From the NCBI GenBank assembly GCA_027422505.1, contig JAPQWV010000332.1, positions 62,001 through 126,000 of the forward strand: DNA of 64,000 nucleotides. The letters are read 5' to 3'. The position numbers were made by a program, and so were the translations under genes. The notes beneath the pieces were generated by a model that worked only from the letters and a program-made list of their open reading frames with translations, made no database searches and was not told where the DNA came from. Positions 35,845 through 46,991 of the stretch are shown here, in pieces; the stretch's first letter is position 1; every line of letters starts with the position of its first letter. Source of the DNA: Craterostigma plantagineum. Lineage: Eukaryota; Streptophyta; Magnoliopsida; Lamiales; Linderniaceae.

Positions 35845-36856
35845 GGGGTTTTTTATTAAATAATTAAAAAAAATCAACCATTAACAAAATAAACAACAAA
35901 TGAAAATTATTAATAAAACAGACATTTTCGTCATCCCAAGTGACGAGTTACTAACTCGTATCTTGGGAATACGAGCTACTTGTACACGGTGGGCTGACAT
36001 GGCATTTCAAGTAACTCGTCATCCCAAGTGACGAGTTACTCTTTTTCTTTTTTTTTTTTTTTAATTTTAACTTATTTTGTATTTATTAATTATATAATCC
36101 ACCAAATCATAATATCCTCGTTATCACATGTAATTTTACATAATAAAAATCAATAAATGCATCTAATTTATTATTTGTTTCGCGACGATTAAAATGATAT
36201 GCATATCTTATATTTTTCGAATATCGAAAATATTTAATTATTTTTGTAAGATATTGAGAAAGAAACGAGTTCTTAAAAGAAATATATTCTTTTATTGATT
36301 AACAGAAAGATTGATATAGATATGTCACTATACACATCATATATGTTGGCGTGGCAGCGGACCCGGTCGAGTAATACCGCGGCTAATATTTGAGCAATTA
36401 AAGATAAAAGTGGACACCGAGATTTAACGTGGAAAACCCCCCACCGATCGAGTAATACCGCGGCTAATATTTTTTATATCCGAAAAATATAAGATATGCA
36501 TATCATTTTAATCGTCGCGAAACAAGCAATAAATTAGATGCATTTATTGATTTTTATTATGTAAAATTACATGTGATAACGATGATATTATGATTTGGTA
36601 GATTATATAATTAATAAATATAAAATAAGTTAAAATTAAAAAAAAAAAGTAAGAAAAAGAGTAACTCGTCACTTGGGATGACGAGTTACTTGAAATGCCA
36701 TGTCAGCCCACCGTGGACAAGTAATTCGTATTCCCAAGATACGAGTTAGTAACTCGTCACTTGGGATAACGAAAATGTCTGTTTTATTAATGATTTGCAT
36801 TTGTTGTTTATTTTATTAATGGTTGATATATTTTTAATTATTTAGTTAAAAACCCC
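35845..36856. mobile_element. Non-autonomous Mutator-like element, long inverted arms
   Basis: It begins GGGGTTTTT and ends AAAAACCCC, flanked by the exact 10-bp duplication ATCAAAAGCC (35835-35844 and 36857-36866). The arms (about 35845-36235 and 36470-36856) are near-perfect inverse copies. Inside each arm the words GTAACTCGTC and GACGAGTTAC add smaller palindromes. The loop holds two copies of CGAGTAATACCGCGGCTAAT about 70 bp apart. The duplication consists of the last four bases of the Athila LTR, its own duplication and LINE bases, so this insertion came after the LTR. No ORF is supported. Confidence 0.93.
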
Positions 36857-36866
36857 ATCAAAAGCC

Positions 36867-36917
36867 TACGACAGAGTTGAATGAACTTTTGTCCTTGAAA
36901 CTATGTCGAGGATGGGC
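36867..36917 (+). pseudogene. LINE reverse transcriptase fragment, middle piece
   Basis: About 50 bp encoding the KAYDRVE region, continuing the piece that stops at 30710. It is cut on the right by the hAT-type MITE. The paralogue at about 63,022-63,085 is continuous. Confidence 0.85.
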
Positions 36918-36925
36918 TTTGTGAT

Positions 36926-37456
36926 CAATGTTTAAAATAGCGTATTAAATTGCGCCATGTGGCACACAATAGCGTATCGTTATTTATTTAGCGTTTTTTC
37001 TTATTTATTTTTATAATTAACCACCCTACAAATCCAACGGCTGGGAAAATAATGACTTATGAATAAGACAACTTCGTTACAATTGAATGGGCTTCTTTTA
37101 ATATTGGGCTGAAAAGAAGTTGAATAGAAATTATTAATTCACTTGGGCTTAAATTGTTTTTGGCCAATTATAATCATTTTAAATATAACATTTATATACT
37201 GCAAATTTAAACTCAATCCAACGTATTTTATTTCATCAAATTTGTGGAGAAAATATTGATGACCCTGTAGCATAATTACAACAACACTAAAAAGAAAGTG
37301 ACAATCATAGCATATTTATATATGTTACTTAATATATATAATTTTTGCATTATAATGTGGTGCCTGAAATACTCACGCAATACGCTACACTATTTAGGCT
37401 ATGCAATATCGAATTTAAATCGCGACGCATTATGTAACACGCGTTTTAAAATATTG
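36926..37456. mobile_element. hAT-type MITE, 531 bp
   Basis: The ends CAATGTTTAAAATAGCG and CGCGTTTTAAAATATTG form an imperfect inverted repeat. The exact 8-bp duplication TTTGTGAT flanks it (36918-36925 and 37457-37464), the hAT size. The LINE paralogue near 63,078-63,090 has one uninterrupted copy of this site (TTTTGTGATACCTTTATTG), which works as an empty-site control. It is AT-rich and encodes nothing convincing. Confidence 0.9.
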
Positions 37457-37464
37457 TTTGTGAT

Positions 37465-37800
37465 AACTTTATTGGCTAGATTATGGTGTCCTTGAGGAGC
37501 ACGTCTTTATCCTTCAATATTAATGGTACCCCTGGTGGTTATGTTATCCCTTCTCGAGGTATCATGCAAGGCGATACCATATCCCCATTTCTCTTTCTCA
37601 TTATATCTGAAAGCCTTTCCAATCTTATCAAAAAATCGGCCAACAGTGGGAAATACAAAGGCATACAACTCAGTCGCGAGGGACCTGTAATCACACATCT
37701 CTTTTTTGCTGCCGATTCTCTTTTATTTTTATGAAGGAAGCTCTACCCCACGATTTCGACGCGTGCTTCGTGGATGTTCAGATGTGCTAAACAAACACCC
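37465..37800 (+). pseudogene. LINE reverse transcriptase fragment, right piece
   Basis: This encodes the RT core: SFNINGTPGGYVIPSRGIMQ, GDTISPFLFLIISESLSNLI, then GPVITHLFFAADSLLF. The catalytic FADD motif of the family is altered to FAAD, so the RT would be dead even without the insertions. Similarity to the paralogue fades near 37,800. Confidence 0.88.
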
Positions 37801-37848
37801 CCATAATAATGTCAAAGAAAACGTTATCCAATCTTGTGCATCACCAAA

Positions 37849-38192
37849 AAACTTCTGCTATCCTCATCCTAATGAAAGGGTTGTGAAAGATCAAATCTAT
37901 AGACTATTTCTAATGTTTAAGAAAGAAGGGTTGCGAAAGTCGCATAGTTCTTAAAAATATTGTAGTGTATACAGACCCAATTTCAGCCATATAACTTTAT
38001 ATTCTTTACACTTTTCAAGATTTTCAGTGTATGTTGAAGGAAACAATGTGTATTAGTTTTCCTTTTTTAAAAAGAATAAGAATGATATTAATTACTTTCT
38101 TTCATTAACTTCCATTATTTAATTAAAAAATGAGTTGGGGTTCATTTTTCATTTTGGTGGGAAAAAGTAAATCATTTTTTTTAATAAACACA
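37849..38192 (+). repeat. Direct repeat copy 2 (about 340 bp)
   Basis: Same orientation as 29592-29935 and highly similar to it, with small indels (for example AAGAAAGAAGGG against AAGAAGGG). It follows the LINE stack. Confidence 0.75.
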
Positions 38193-38387
38193 GAAATCCT
38201 AACATATCTTTTTAAACTCAAAGCCTCAATCAAAGGTTTCAATATCAGGCTATAGGTGACGATCTATATTTGTTTATTGCATGTTCTTTCCGTATATCAT
38301 TCTATTGTTATTCATTAATAACATTGCTGAACTTCTTAATTATTTTGAAATTATTTTATCTATTACATTGTAATTGCTAAAGGCATG
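38193..38387. other. Short AT-rich gap before the Athila composite
   Basis: No gene or repeat is recognised. It ends in GCATG (38383-38387), the left target duplication of the composite. Confidence 0.6.
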
Positions 38388-39264
38388 TGATAATGGTTGA
38401 TAAGTTGCGATTGTATGATATTTTGTACCTCATTTACGCGTGTTTTCGGTCGAAATTTGTTCGGATATAAGTATATTTTTATATTTCATATTTGACAGGA
38501 TATCGGGGTAAATTAAACCAAAATCGGGAAGATCCAACTGTCAGAAGAATTCGAAGAAACAAAGAAAGCAACGTAGCAAACTCCTCCTTTGATCCATATT
38601 ATCCACTCAACCCAAAGACTTTTTGCGATGATCCAATCATATTTGGGCCTTTATGATTGGATGATTTTCATCAAATTTGAAGACCTATTACGGGAGGAAT
38701 CCAGCCCAGCTTAGTTAACTTGGTCCTTTGGAGTTTTAATCACTTCAAACCAAACATATGAGATAAGAAGAGATAAGAACGGCTGAAAATACAACTCATT
38801 TCACATCGAGCCAACAGATCAAGATCGCTACGCACTGCTCGAGGAAGAAAAAACAAGACAGAGAGATACGCATACTGATCTTGTGGCTGCGCAAGATATC
38901 CTAAGCTGCACTTGTCGTTGAAATAAGAAAGCGATGGATCCGATCATTCACTATATAAGAGATCGAGCTAGAGTGAGTGAGGGATCATCTGTACTTTTCA
39001 TCTTTATATTTTTCTATTTTATAGAGCGTAGCAAAGAACCATGTTATGTCATTTTTCATCGTCGTTATACTATTATTATTATTATGATTATTATTATTAT
39101 TATTTTTATTATTATTATTATTACTATTATTATTATTATCGATCGAGCTTGAAATTATAAGTAAATCAACCATTTTCCCTGTGGAGACGATCCCTACTGT
39201 CGCTATACTCGTGTTTAGTGAATAAAGGTAATTAATTTATTTTTGGCCGTTTTTGACGCGACCA
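38388..39264 (+). repeat. 5' LTR of Athila B, internally deleted
   Basis: Starts TGATAATGG and ends GACGCGACCA. It is 877 bp, against 1,519 bp for the 3' LTR: about 640 bp between the ATCGTCGTT part and the ATT-repeat are missing. A TATA box, TATATAAG, is at about 38952. The ATT/TTA microsatellite is at 39063-39139. Confidence 0.93.
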
Positions 39265-39269
39265 AATTT

Positions 39270-39287
39270 TGGCGCCGTTGCCGGGGA
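39270..39287 (+). promoter_or_regulatory. Primer binding site of Athila B, tRNA-Asp
   Basis: TGGCGCCGTTGCCGGGGA lies five bases after the LTR and is complementary to the 3' end of plant tRNA-Asp(GTC), as is usual for Athila elements. The same site recurs at 41114-41131 (family C) and 52132-52149 (duplicated B). Confidence 0.93.
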
Positions 39288-39346
39288 AGGTGGTGTCTAT
39301 TGATTTACTTCTATTTTTAATTCGATTTTTTTTGTTGTTCTAGTTT

Positions 39347-39717
39347 ATGCCCCGATCTTCTCGAACAGGTATACTAATATTTGATCCAGAAATCGAGAGG
39401 ACCGCGAGGGCGAATCGAAAGGCAAAAAGGGAAAAGGATTCCACTATATCAATATCCAGCACGAAGTCCGAACGAGAATCTTCCGCAAGCGATATGGAGG
39501 AAACCGAACATCAGCTACCAATCCGTCTTACGTTGAGGGATATGGCTACGCCGGATGTTAATCAACGGCCGCTTTGCATTGAATTTCCCATTCTTCAAAC
39601 ACCTTTCGAATTAAAATCAGGATTAATTCATTTACTTCCTACTTTTCATGGTAACGCAGGTGAAGATCCGCACAAGCACTTGATGGAGTTTGACATGGTT
39701 TGCTCAATGATAAACGT
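39347..39717 (+). pseudogene. Athila B gag, 5' part, copy 1
   Basis: Opens MPRSSRTGILIFDPE and runs in frame to GNAGEDPHKHLMEFDMVCS, where the C LTR interrupts it at CTCAA (39713-39717). It is the N-terminal part of an Athila Gag. Its remaining part is not next to it but at 53987. The duplicate copy is at 52219. Confidence 0.88.
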
Positions 39718-41107
39718 ATTTTAATGCGTTTATCATAGTATTTATTTGGGGTATAATAGAACTTTAGCAATGAATTTATGCATTTATTCGGCATATTTAC
39801 ACTTATTCTTATGTTGAAGGAGCTTAGGACGAGTTTCCTGCAAAAACGAGCGAAAACGAGGCAAAACGGTGCAAAAATGAAAAACACTGCCGGGTGTCAC
39901 GGCCGTGACACCCTATGCACTTGGCCGTGACACCCACCGGCCGAAGTAGAAGACACTGCCTAAGGTCACGGCCGTGACGGACCTTGCACCAAGCCGTGAC
40001 AGGAGGCAGAGAGTTCGATAGATGATGGTCACGGCCGTGACAGACCCTGCACCAAGCCGTGACACTTGGCAGAGAGTCGAGCGATTTGAGTCGGCGATGG
40101 TCACGGCCGTGACGGCCCATGTCCCAGGCCGTGACCTTGACGTGAATTGTTATAAAAAGCCCAAATTCGACCCAGAAAGGGCACAACTTACCAGAGATCA
40201 ATTCCCAACCATCCAGAGACGAAAATAGGGCGAAAAGAACAGGAAATCCCGTCCCCGAGCGCAAGAGACGGATCAGCGAAGAATTCACGCCGAATTAACG
40301 AAGAACGAAGATCTTGCCACGAGATCACCTCAGATTCATCAGTAGGAAAGCTCATGAGTTCTTCATCTTTATCTTCTAATTCTCTAGTTGTTTCTCCTTC
40401 AATTATGAGTAGCTAAATCCCTTTTGTGTTTGGGATTGGATGAACGCTAGGATATTTCGTAGTTAAGACGTATATTATCGTGACTTTGTGTTTTTGACTA
40501 TTTATCATTCTATGAATATGTTTCGTCACTTTAATATGTCTATGTGTTGAAGTGATCGTGTGGAAAAACGTTTAGGGCGACAGCTAAGAAACGTTTAGGC
40601 CGTTCATAGAAGATAGGATTCGAGTATAGGGCGAAAGCAAATACTCGATCCTCGCCGTTAGTAATTATTGAATTTTAGATCCCCGCGAGCATTTACGGCG
40701 ACAGCAAATCCGCGAGCGGGTAGGAAATTACTGCGATCTAGTCTTAATCACTTAGGAACGATTTCATTGTCTTAGCCGATAATTCCTAGCAGGATTCGAA
40801 TCCCGAGCACGTCTTTACCATCTGAAAACTCTCGTATCAGTTAGTCGCGTTCTTTGAATTTCTGGTTGATTTAGGAGCGGTCTGTTAGGTTAAGTCGTCA
40901 AACAATTTGCGTATTTTATTTAGGTTAAATATCGAGTCGATAGGTCATTACTAGTACTTGATTTATTCCTCGTGTTCGATACTCGCTTACTCACTTACTG
41001 CACTACAAACGATAGGTCCACTGCCAATCGCACGTCGGTGATAGTAATTTAGTATTCGTTTTAATTATTACTTGTCGCACTTTTCATCACACACCACGTG
41101 TCGATCA
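39718..41107 (+). repeat. Athila C LTR, copy 1 (5' LTR of the nested C element)
   Basis: Starts TGATAAACG and ends GTGTCGATCA, 1,390 bp, preceded by the duplication CTCAA (39713-39717) and followed six bases later by the tRNA-Asp PBS. A TATA box, TATAAAAA, is at 40151. Four palindromic modules fill the 250 bp upstream of it. It is near identical to 52579-53981, with a few substitutions and small indels. Confidence 0.93.
39896..40135 (+). promoter_or_regulatory. Four palindrome-plus-half-site modules upstream of the C LTR TATA box
   Basis: GTCACGGCCGTGAC occurs at 39896-39909, 39965-39978, 40028-40041 and 40100-40113. After each comes a half-site CCGTGAC, at 39925, 39994, 40057 and 40129. The gap is 15 bp in all four. 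Module starts are 69, 63 and 72 bp apart. The last half-site ends about 15 bp before TATAAAAA (40151). Position and regularity suggest a binding-site array in the U3 promoter; the binding factor is unknown. Confidence 0.75.
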
Positions 41108-41113
41108 AGTTTT

Positions 41114-41131
41114 TGGCGCCGTTGCCGGGGA
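41114..41131 (+). promoter_or_regulatory. Primer binding site of Athila C, tRNA-Asp
   Basis: TGGCGCCGTTGCCGGGGA, six bases after the C LTR end. It confirms that 39718-41107 is a 5' LTR. Confidence 0.92.
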
Positions 41132-41340
41132 ATAGATTGATATTAGGAACACCGTAGTTCGGTACTTTAGCCACTTTTATTTTGACGTTTTTCTTGTGTT
41201 TTTACTATTTACGTTATTTGTGTTATTTGCATTAGTTGTTTTCCTGCGTCGTTATTGATTTCGTATTCTTATTCGGCGTATTTGTTTACTTTTTTGCTAA
41301 TTTTTATTTCTCACTCATTGAAGGTACGATTTAGCGGTGA

Positions 41341-42978
41341 ATGATCCGAAGCCATCCATCGGGTCCCATCGTTGACGCAGACCCGGATTTCAAGCGGAAG
41401 TTACGAAGGAAACTTAAGTACGATACCGAAGGAGCATCCACCAGCTCTCAGGATCCATTAGTTTGTTATTCAGAGGATAGTTCGCAGGAATCCATCCAAA
41501 ACTCACGTGTAAAGACAGCCGTAGATAGTCCCAATACAGAAGTAGACATGGCGGACCACCGAGTGCCTGTCCACAACATTCCGGAGGAGGAACCATCGCT
41601 TCAGGACGTCCTCAAGAATGCCGCGCTAGGCGGTACGGAATCGGCGATTGTCATCCCGCCGATTGAGAACAACAATTTTGAACTGAAGCATTCTTGGCTT
41701 CAGATGATTTTCCAGACGGCCCAGTTCGAGGGCAACCCCGATGACGATCCTTACTCCCATCTGAAGGCATTTCTGACGGTGACCGACACCATCAAAATCA
41801 ATGGTGTTCCGGGCGACGCGATTAAGCTCATGTTGTTCCCGTTCTCTTTGAAGTTCAGAACCAAGAATTGGCTTGAGATGTTACCACCTCGCTCGATCAC
41901 CACCTGGGAGGAGCTGCGAGCCGCGTTTATCGGCCAGTACTTCCCACTGTCGAAGGTGCTACGATTGAAGACAGAAATCTCTTTATTCTATCATAGGAGT
42001 CTGAAAATCTTTACGAGGTGTGGGAGCGTTATAAGGCGCTACTAAAGAGATGCCCACAGCACAGGATGTCGAAGGCAGCCCAGATCAACAGGTTCCACGA
42101 GGGGCTCAACGACCAGACTGTCCATATGCTAGACGGAGCCGCCGGAGGAGGACTCGTGAAGCTCAACGCGACCGACGCTTGGAACCTCATTGAGGACACT
42201 CGAGGAACAGTTTCATGAGGGGCAATACCAGGATGAAGACGACAGGCGTATTTGGAGTGAGTGAGGAGACGGCCACTAACGCTAAGATCGAGGCGCTCCA
42301 GCAACAAATCGCCTCGACGAACTCTCAGTTGCAGACGGTGATTGGTGCATGCTTCCCAAGTTCGGGCAGACTCAGCCCGTGAACGCCGTGAGCACCACCA
42401 CACCGACACAGCACACGCCTTACGTGCCATGATGCGGGATTTGCGGTGCAGCCCACGAGACCTCAGATTGCCAACTTGGGTAGCCGCTGGAGCACGTAGA
42501 TTATATGGGAAATTACCAAGGTGGCCAGCGAAGTTTTCAGCCTCGGGCACATCCAAACTTGGCGTACGGGAATCAGAACCATCAGAGCCAAGGACCGCCA
42601 GGATTTTAGCCCAGACCTTCCGGATTCCAAAACGGGCCACCACGACAGTACCAGAACGCGCCCACGGGAGGATCCGACGACATGAGGGAGATGAAGGACA
42701 TGATGAAGACACTCCTCACGAATTTTAGTAGCACCACCGCAGCCCACGAGAGCCGTATGACAAAGATGGAAGAGTACATGGAGGCGAATGACTTACGTGC
42801 TCAGAACACAGACGCCTCGCTAAAAAAGGTGGAGCAGCAGATGGGCCAGATGGCGAAGCAGTTGGCGGGGCGTACTCAGGGATCGCTCCCAAGCTACACC
42901 GAGCCGAATCCTAAGGAGTACTGCAAGGCGGTGACGCTGAGGAATGGGCGAGAATTGCAAGAAGTGCCCGCCAAATAG
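41341..42978 (+). pseudogene. Athila C gag, frameshifted
   Basis: The main piece, 41341-42045, starts MIRSHPSGPIVDADPDFK and includes the Ty3 Gag core (FPFSLKFRTKNWLEMLPP, TTWEELRAAFIGQYFP). A frame change near 42,000 moves to 42018-42218 (WERYKALLKRCPQHRMS, FHEGLNDQTVHMLDGAAGG). The C-terminal part at 42682-42978 carries MGQMAKQLAGRTQGSLPSYT and ends at a TAG. The middle is out of frame, and no intact zinc knuckle was found. The GC-rich codon use differs from that of the B element. Confidence 0.88.
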
Positions 42979-43230
42979 AAGGCCAAGGAGAATGCCAACT
43001 TTGAGAGCCACGACGAGCCCGAAGTTGAGGAGATCAGGGGCGACGATGTCGAGAAGGCCGACGCTGAGAAGGAGAAGGTGATGGAGATCCAGCGGCCACC
43101 AGTGAAGCCATACCAGCCGAAGATACCCGGCTCGACTGAAGAAGGACAAGAACGAGGCGCAGTTTGGTAAATTTATGGGTATGTGTAAAGAGTTGCATAT
43201 TAACTTACCTTTCCTTGAAGCTATTAGCAG

Positions 43231-44085
43231 ATGCCCAGCTTCGCCAAGTTCTTGAAGGACCTGCTGACAAACAGAAGGAAGCTCGAACACGTCTCCACCG
43301 TTTGCCTACGAGGAGAGTGCTCGGCGATTCTCCAAAGCAAGATCCCTAAGAAGCTCAAGGATCCAGGGAGTTTCACTATTCGATGTCTTATAGGGGATTT
43401 AGTGATTGAGCGTGCGTTAGCAGACCTAGGCGCTAGCATTAATCTTATGCCATATTCTATGTTTAAGCGTTTAGGATTAGGTGAGCCACGACCCACTAGA
43501 ATGAGTCTCCAACTAGCTGATAGGTCGTTGAAGTACCCTCGAGGTGTTATCGAGGATGTCTTAGTTAAAGTTGATAAGTTTGTGATTCCCGTAGATTTCG
43601 CTATTTTAGATATGGAGGAAGACGAGAATGTTCCCTTGATCTTAGGTAGACCGGTCCTAGCGACGGGGGAGACCATGATAGACGTTAGGAATGAGACTTT
43701 GACCCTGACAGTAGACGGCGAGAAAGTCACTTTTAATATGGCCGACTCGATGAAAAAGAGCGCTGACCAAGATGATAAATGTTACTTTTTGGACGTATTT
43801 GACCACGACTTTCTCTTTTCCGTGCAAGGTCTGTCACAGGTCGATGATCACGACATGCATACACTTATGGCGATCGATGAGTGTGGGGAAGAGGTCGACG
43901 AGCCGATCATAGCTATCGACGAGAGCAGCGAAGAGGACAAGGAAAAGAGCTCGGTCGAGGAGCCACCGGTCCTGGAATTGAAGCCACTGCCCGACAACCT
44001 TGAGCACGCGTTTCTGAGCAACAATGGAGGGCTGCCGGTCATCATCGCGTCGAACCTCAACGACGGACAGAAGGCCAGCTCTTAG
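43231..44085 (+). pseudogene. Athila C protease region
   Basis: It includes MPSFAKFLKDLLTNRRKLE and the retropepsin-like active site ADLGASINLMPYSMFKRLGL, followed by LILGRPVLATGETMIDV. In this lineage the active site reads DLGAS. The frame ends at 44085 by a small shift before the RT part (44088). Protease would cut the polyprotein. Confidence 0.88.
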
Positions 44086-44087
44086 AC

Positions 44088-45020
44088 GTGTTGAAGGCAC
44101 ACAAGAAGGCGTTGGCGTGGAAGATATCCGAGATAAGGGGTATCAACCCGAGCTATTGCACGCACAAGATCCTCATGGAGGACGATTTCAAGCCGGTCGC
44201 TCAACGCCAAAGGCGGCTCAACCCCAACATGAAGGACGTGGTAAAGAAGGAGGTGATCAAATTGCTAAACGCGGGGATGATCTATCCCATTTCAGACAGC
44301 GCATGGGTCAGCCCGGTCCAAGTAGTTCCAAAGAAAGGAGGCATGACGGTCGTCACCAACGATAAGAACGAACTGATCCCGACGAGGACCGTGACCGAAT
44401 GTCGCGTCTGCATCGACTACAGGAAGTTGAATGATGCCACGCGAAAGGATCATTTCCCTTTACCATTTATTGATCAAATGTTAGAAAAGTTAGCGGGTCA
44501 CTCATTTTATTGTTTCCTTGATGATTTGTCAGGATATCTACAGATTCCAATAGCACCCGAGGACCAGGAGAAGACCACGTTTACGTGTTCGTTCGGAACG
44601 TTCGCGTATCGAAGGATGCCGTTCGGCCTCTGCAATGCCCCGACCACCTTCCAGCGATGCATGATGGCCATATTCGACGAATTGGTAGGTGAGGTAATGG
44701 AGGTATTTATGGATGATTTTTCCGTTTTCGGGTCGTCGTTTGATGCATGCTTGTCAAATCTGAAGCTCGTACTCGCACGATGCGAGGAAACGAACTTGGC
44801 ACTTAATTGGGAAAAGTGTCACTTCATGGTTCGAGAGGGTGTCCTCGGTCACAAAATCTCCTCTAAAGGAATCGAAGTTGACCGGACTAAGTTAGAAACC
44901 ATAGAAAAATTGTCTGTCCCCTCGAACGTGAAGTCGATTAGAAGTTTTCTAGGACATGCGGGATTTATCGTAGGTTTATCAAAGATTTTTCTAATATTGC
45001 ACGTCCTATGTCATTGTTAG
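44088..45020 (+). pseudogene. Athila C reverse transcriptase
   Basis: Ty3 RT motifs appear in order: [31 protein letters not shown] (first catalytic Asp), [16 protein letters not shown] and VFMDDFSVFG (the YxDD box as FMDD). The last part, SFLGHAGF, begins the connection region. The catalytic acids are kept. The frame shifts near 45,000 into the RNase H piece. Confidence 0.92.
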
Positions 45021-45742
45021 AGAAAGATGCCCCGTTTGATTTTAATGACGAATGTCTGCATGCTTTCAATTTACTTAAGGAAAGACTTATCGCAGCACCC
45101 ATTATGGTAGCCCCTGATTGGGGGCTGCCTTTTGAACTAATGTGCGATGCTAGTGCCTATGCAGTTGGGGCCGTGCTAGGGCAGCGTAAGGACAACCACT
45201 TCAGGCCGATATACTACGCGAGTAAGACGCTAGACGCAGCCCAGGCCAATTACACGACCACCGAAAGGGAGCTGCTGGCCGTCGTTTTCGCTTTCGACAA
45301 GTTCAGGTCATATCTGATCCTATTTAAAGTTATTGTTTTTACTGACCACTCTGCTCTTAAGTACTTGTTAGCAAAGCCCGATGCCAAGCCACGGCTAATT
45401 AGGTGGATCCTGCTACTGCAAGAATTCGACATCGATATCCGCGATAAGAAAGGTGCAGAGAACTTGGCGGCGTACCACCTCTTTCGATTGGAGGAGTCCG
45501 AAATATACCACAAGGACAGAAGACCGATACACGATCGATTCTCAGATGAGCACCTTTACTCGATACATGTGGTAAGTGACGACACTCCCTGGTTTGCAGA
45601 TTATGCTAACTATCTTGTTGCTAGGGTCCTACCAAAGGAGTACACGAGTCAGCAAAAGAATAAATTCCTTTCTGAGTTGAGGTACTACTTTTGGGAAGAC
45701 CCGTATCTTTTCAGGCGATGTGCAGACCAGGTAATACGATGA
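45008..45742 (+). pseudogene. Athila C RNase H
   Basis: Contains [38 protein letters not shown] and [11 protein letters not shown], the RNase H acidic residues of Ty3 elements. It stops at a TGA (45740-45742) in a CGATGA context, one transition away from the expected Arg codon, which looks like methyl-cytosine decay. Confidence 0.9.
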
Positions 45743-45745
45743 TGT

Positions 45746-46872
45746 GTGGCGGCCCCAGAATCGACGCAGATCCTTAGACATTGCCACAACGGACCGATCG
45801 GAGGACACTACGCAGCAAACAGAACCACTCAGAAGGTGTTGGAGAGTGGATTTTATTGGCCCACGATCTTCAAGGACGCCCAAAGGTACGTTGACACTTG
45901 TGATCAGTGTCAGCACGCAGGTAATATTTCTAAACGCGATGAAATGCCCCAGAACTTCATTTTGGTTTGCGAGATCTTTGATATGTGGGGTATAGATTTT
46001 ATGGGTCCATTTCCTAGCTCATACAATAATAAGTACATCCTAGTTGCCGTCGATTATGTGTCTAAGTGGGCCGAGGCGCAAGCCTTACCCACAAACGACG
46101 CTAGGGTAGTCGTTAGATTTTTGCGAGCATTGTTTTCACGTTTTGGGATACCTAGATGCATCATTAGTGATAGAGGCGCTCACTTTTGTAACAGTTTGCA
46201 CGCACTTTAGAACGTTACGGTGTTAGACATAGCCTATCCACCCCGTACCACCCCCAAGCTAGTGGTCAAGTCGAAGTAGTAAACCGTGAGTTGAAACGCA
46301 TTCTAGAGAAAACCATAGAGGGAAACCGTAGGGAGTGGGCGAATAAGTTGAATGATGCACTTTGGGCATATAGGACCGTATATAAGACCATCATAGGTAC
46401 TACACCATATAGATTAATCTATGGAAAAGCATGTCATCTTCCCGTAGAAATAGAGCATAAGGCATATTGGGCCATCAAGTCCTTGGATCTTGATTTGGGG
46501 AACGCCGGCGGAAAGCGGCAACTCCAAATCAACGAGTTAGACGAGTGGCGCTTATCGGCTTACGATAACGCCCGCATGTATAAGGAACGCTCCAAAGCCT
46601 ATCATGATAAAAAGATTAGGCAAAGGCGAGAGTTTCAGGAAGGGGACCAATTCCTTCTTTTTAACTCTCGACTTAGGCTTTTTCCTGGCAAGCTTACATC
46701 ACGCTGGTCAGGACCGTTCACTGTTACCCGTGTTTTCTCTTACGGCACTGTTGAGATTTCAGGTATGGAGCAGGGTACTTTTAAGGTGAACGACCATGGA
46801 TTGAAGCACTATCACGCAGGCGCGGAAGACGTGACCGAGAAGGAAGTGCTGTACCTGGACTTTCAAACTTGA
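45746..46872 (+). pseudogene. Athila C integrase
   Basis: The zinc-binding part ([14 protein letters not shown], then CDQCQHAG) leads into the core with [22 protein letters not shown] and, after a one-base shift near 46,205, the glutamate of [11 protein letters not shown]. The C-terminal part carries [16 protein letters not shown], a GPF/Y-type module. The frame ends naturally at 46870-46872. All DDE residues can be traced, but the frameshift breaks the protein. Confidence 0.92.
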
Positions 46873-46991
46873 GCGAACAACGAGACGTCCGGCTAAAGAC
46901 GGTAAAGTAAGCGCTTCTTGGGAGGCAACCCAAGTATTTCCATTTACGTCTTAAAAAAAAATAAAAACAAAAATAAAAATAAAAAATGGCG

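Noticed and set aside
38934..39152. A small ORF opening MDPIIHYIRDRARVSEGSS, repeated at 51222 and 61184
   Set aside because: It is repeated because it lies in the LTR. It spans the TATA box and ends in differing AT-rich tails, so it is not a gene.
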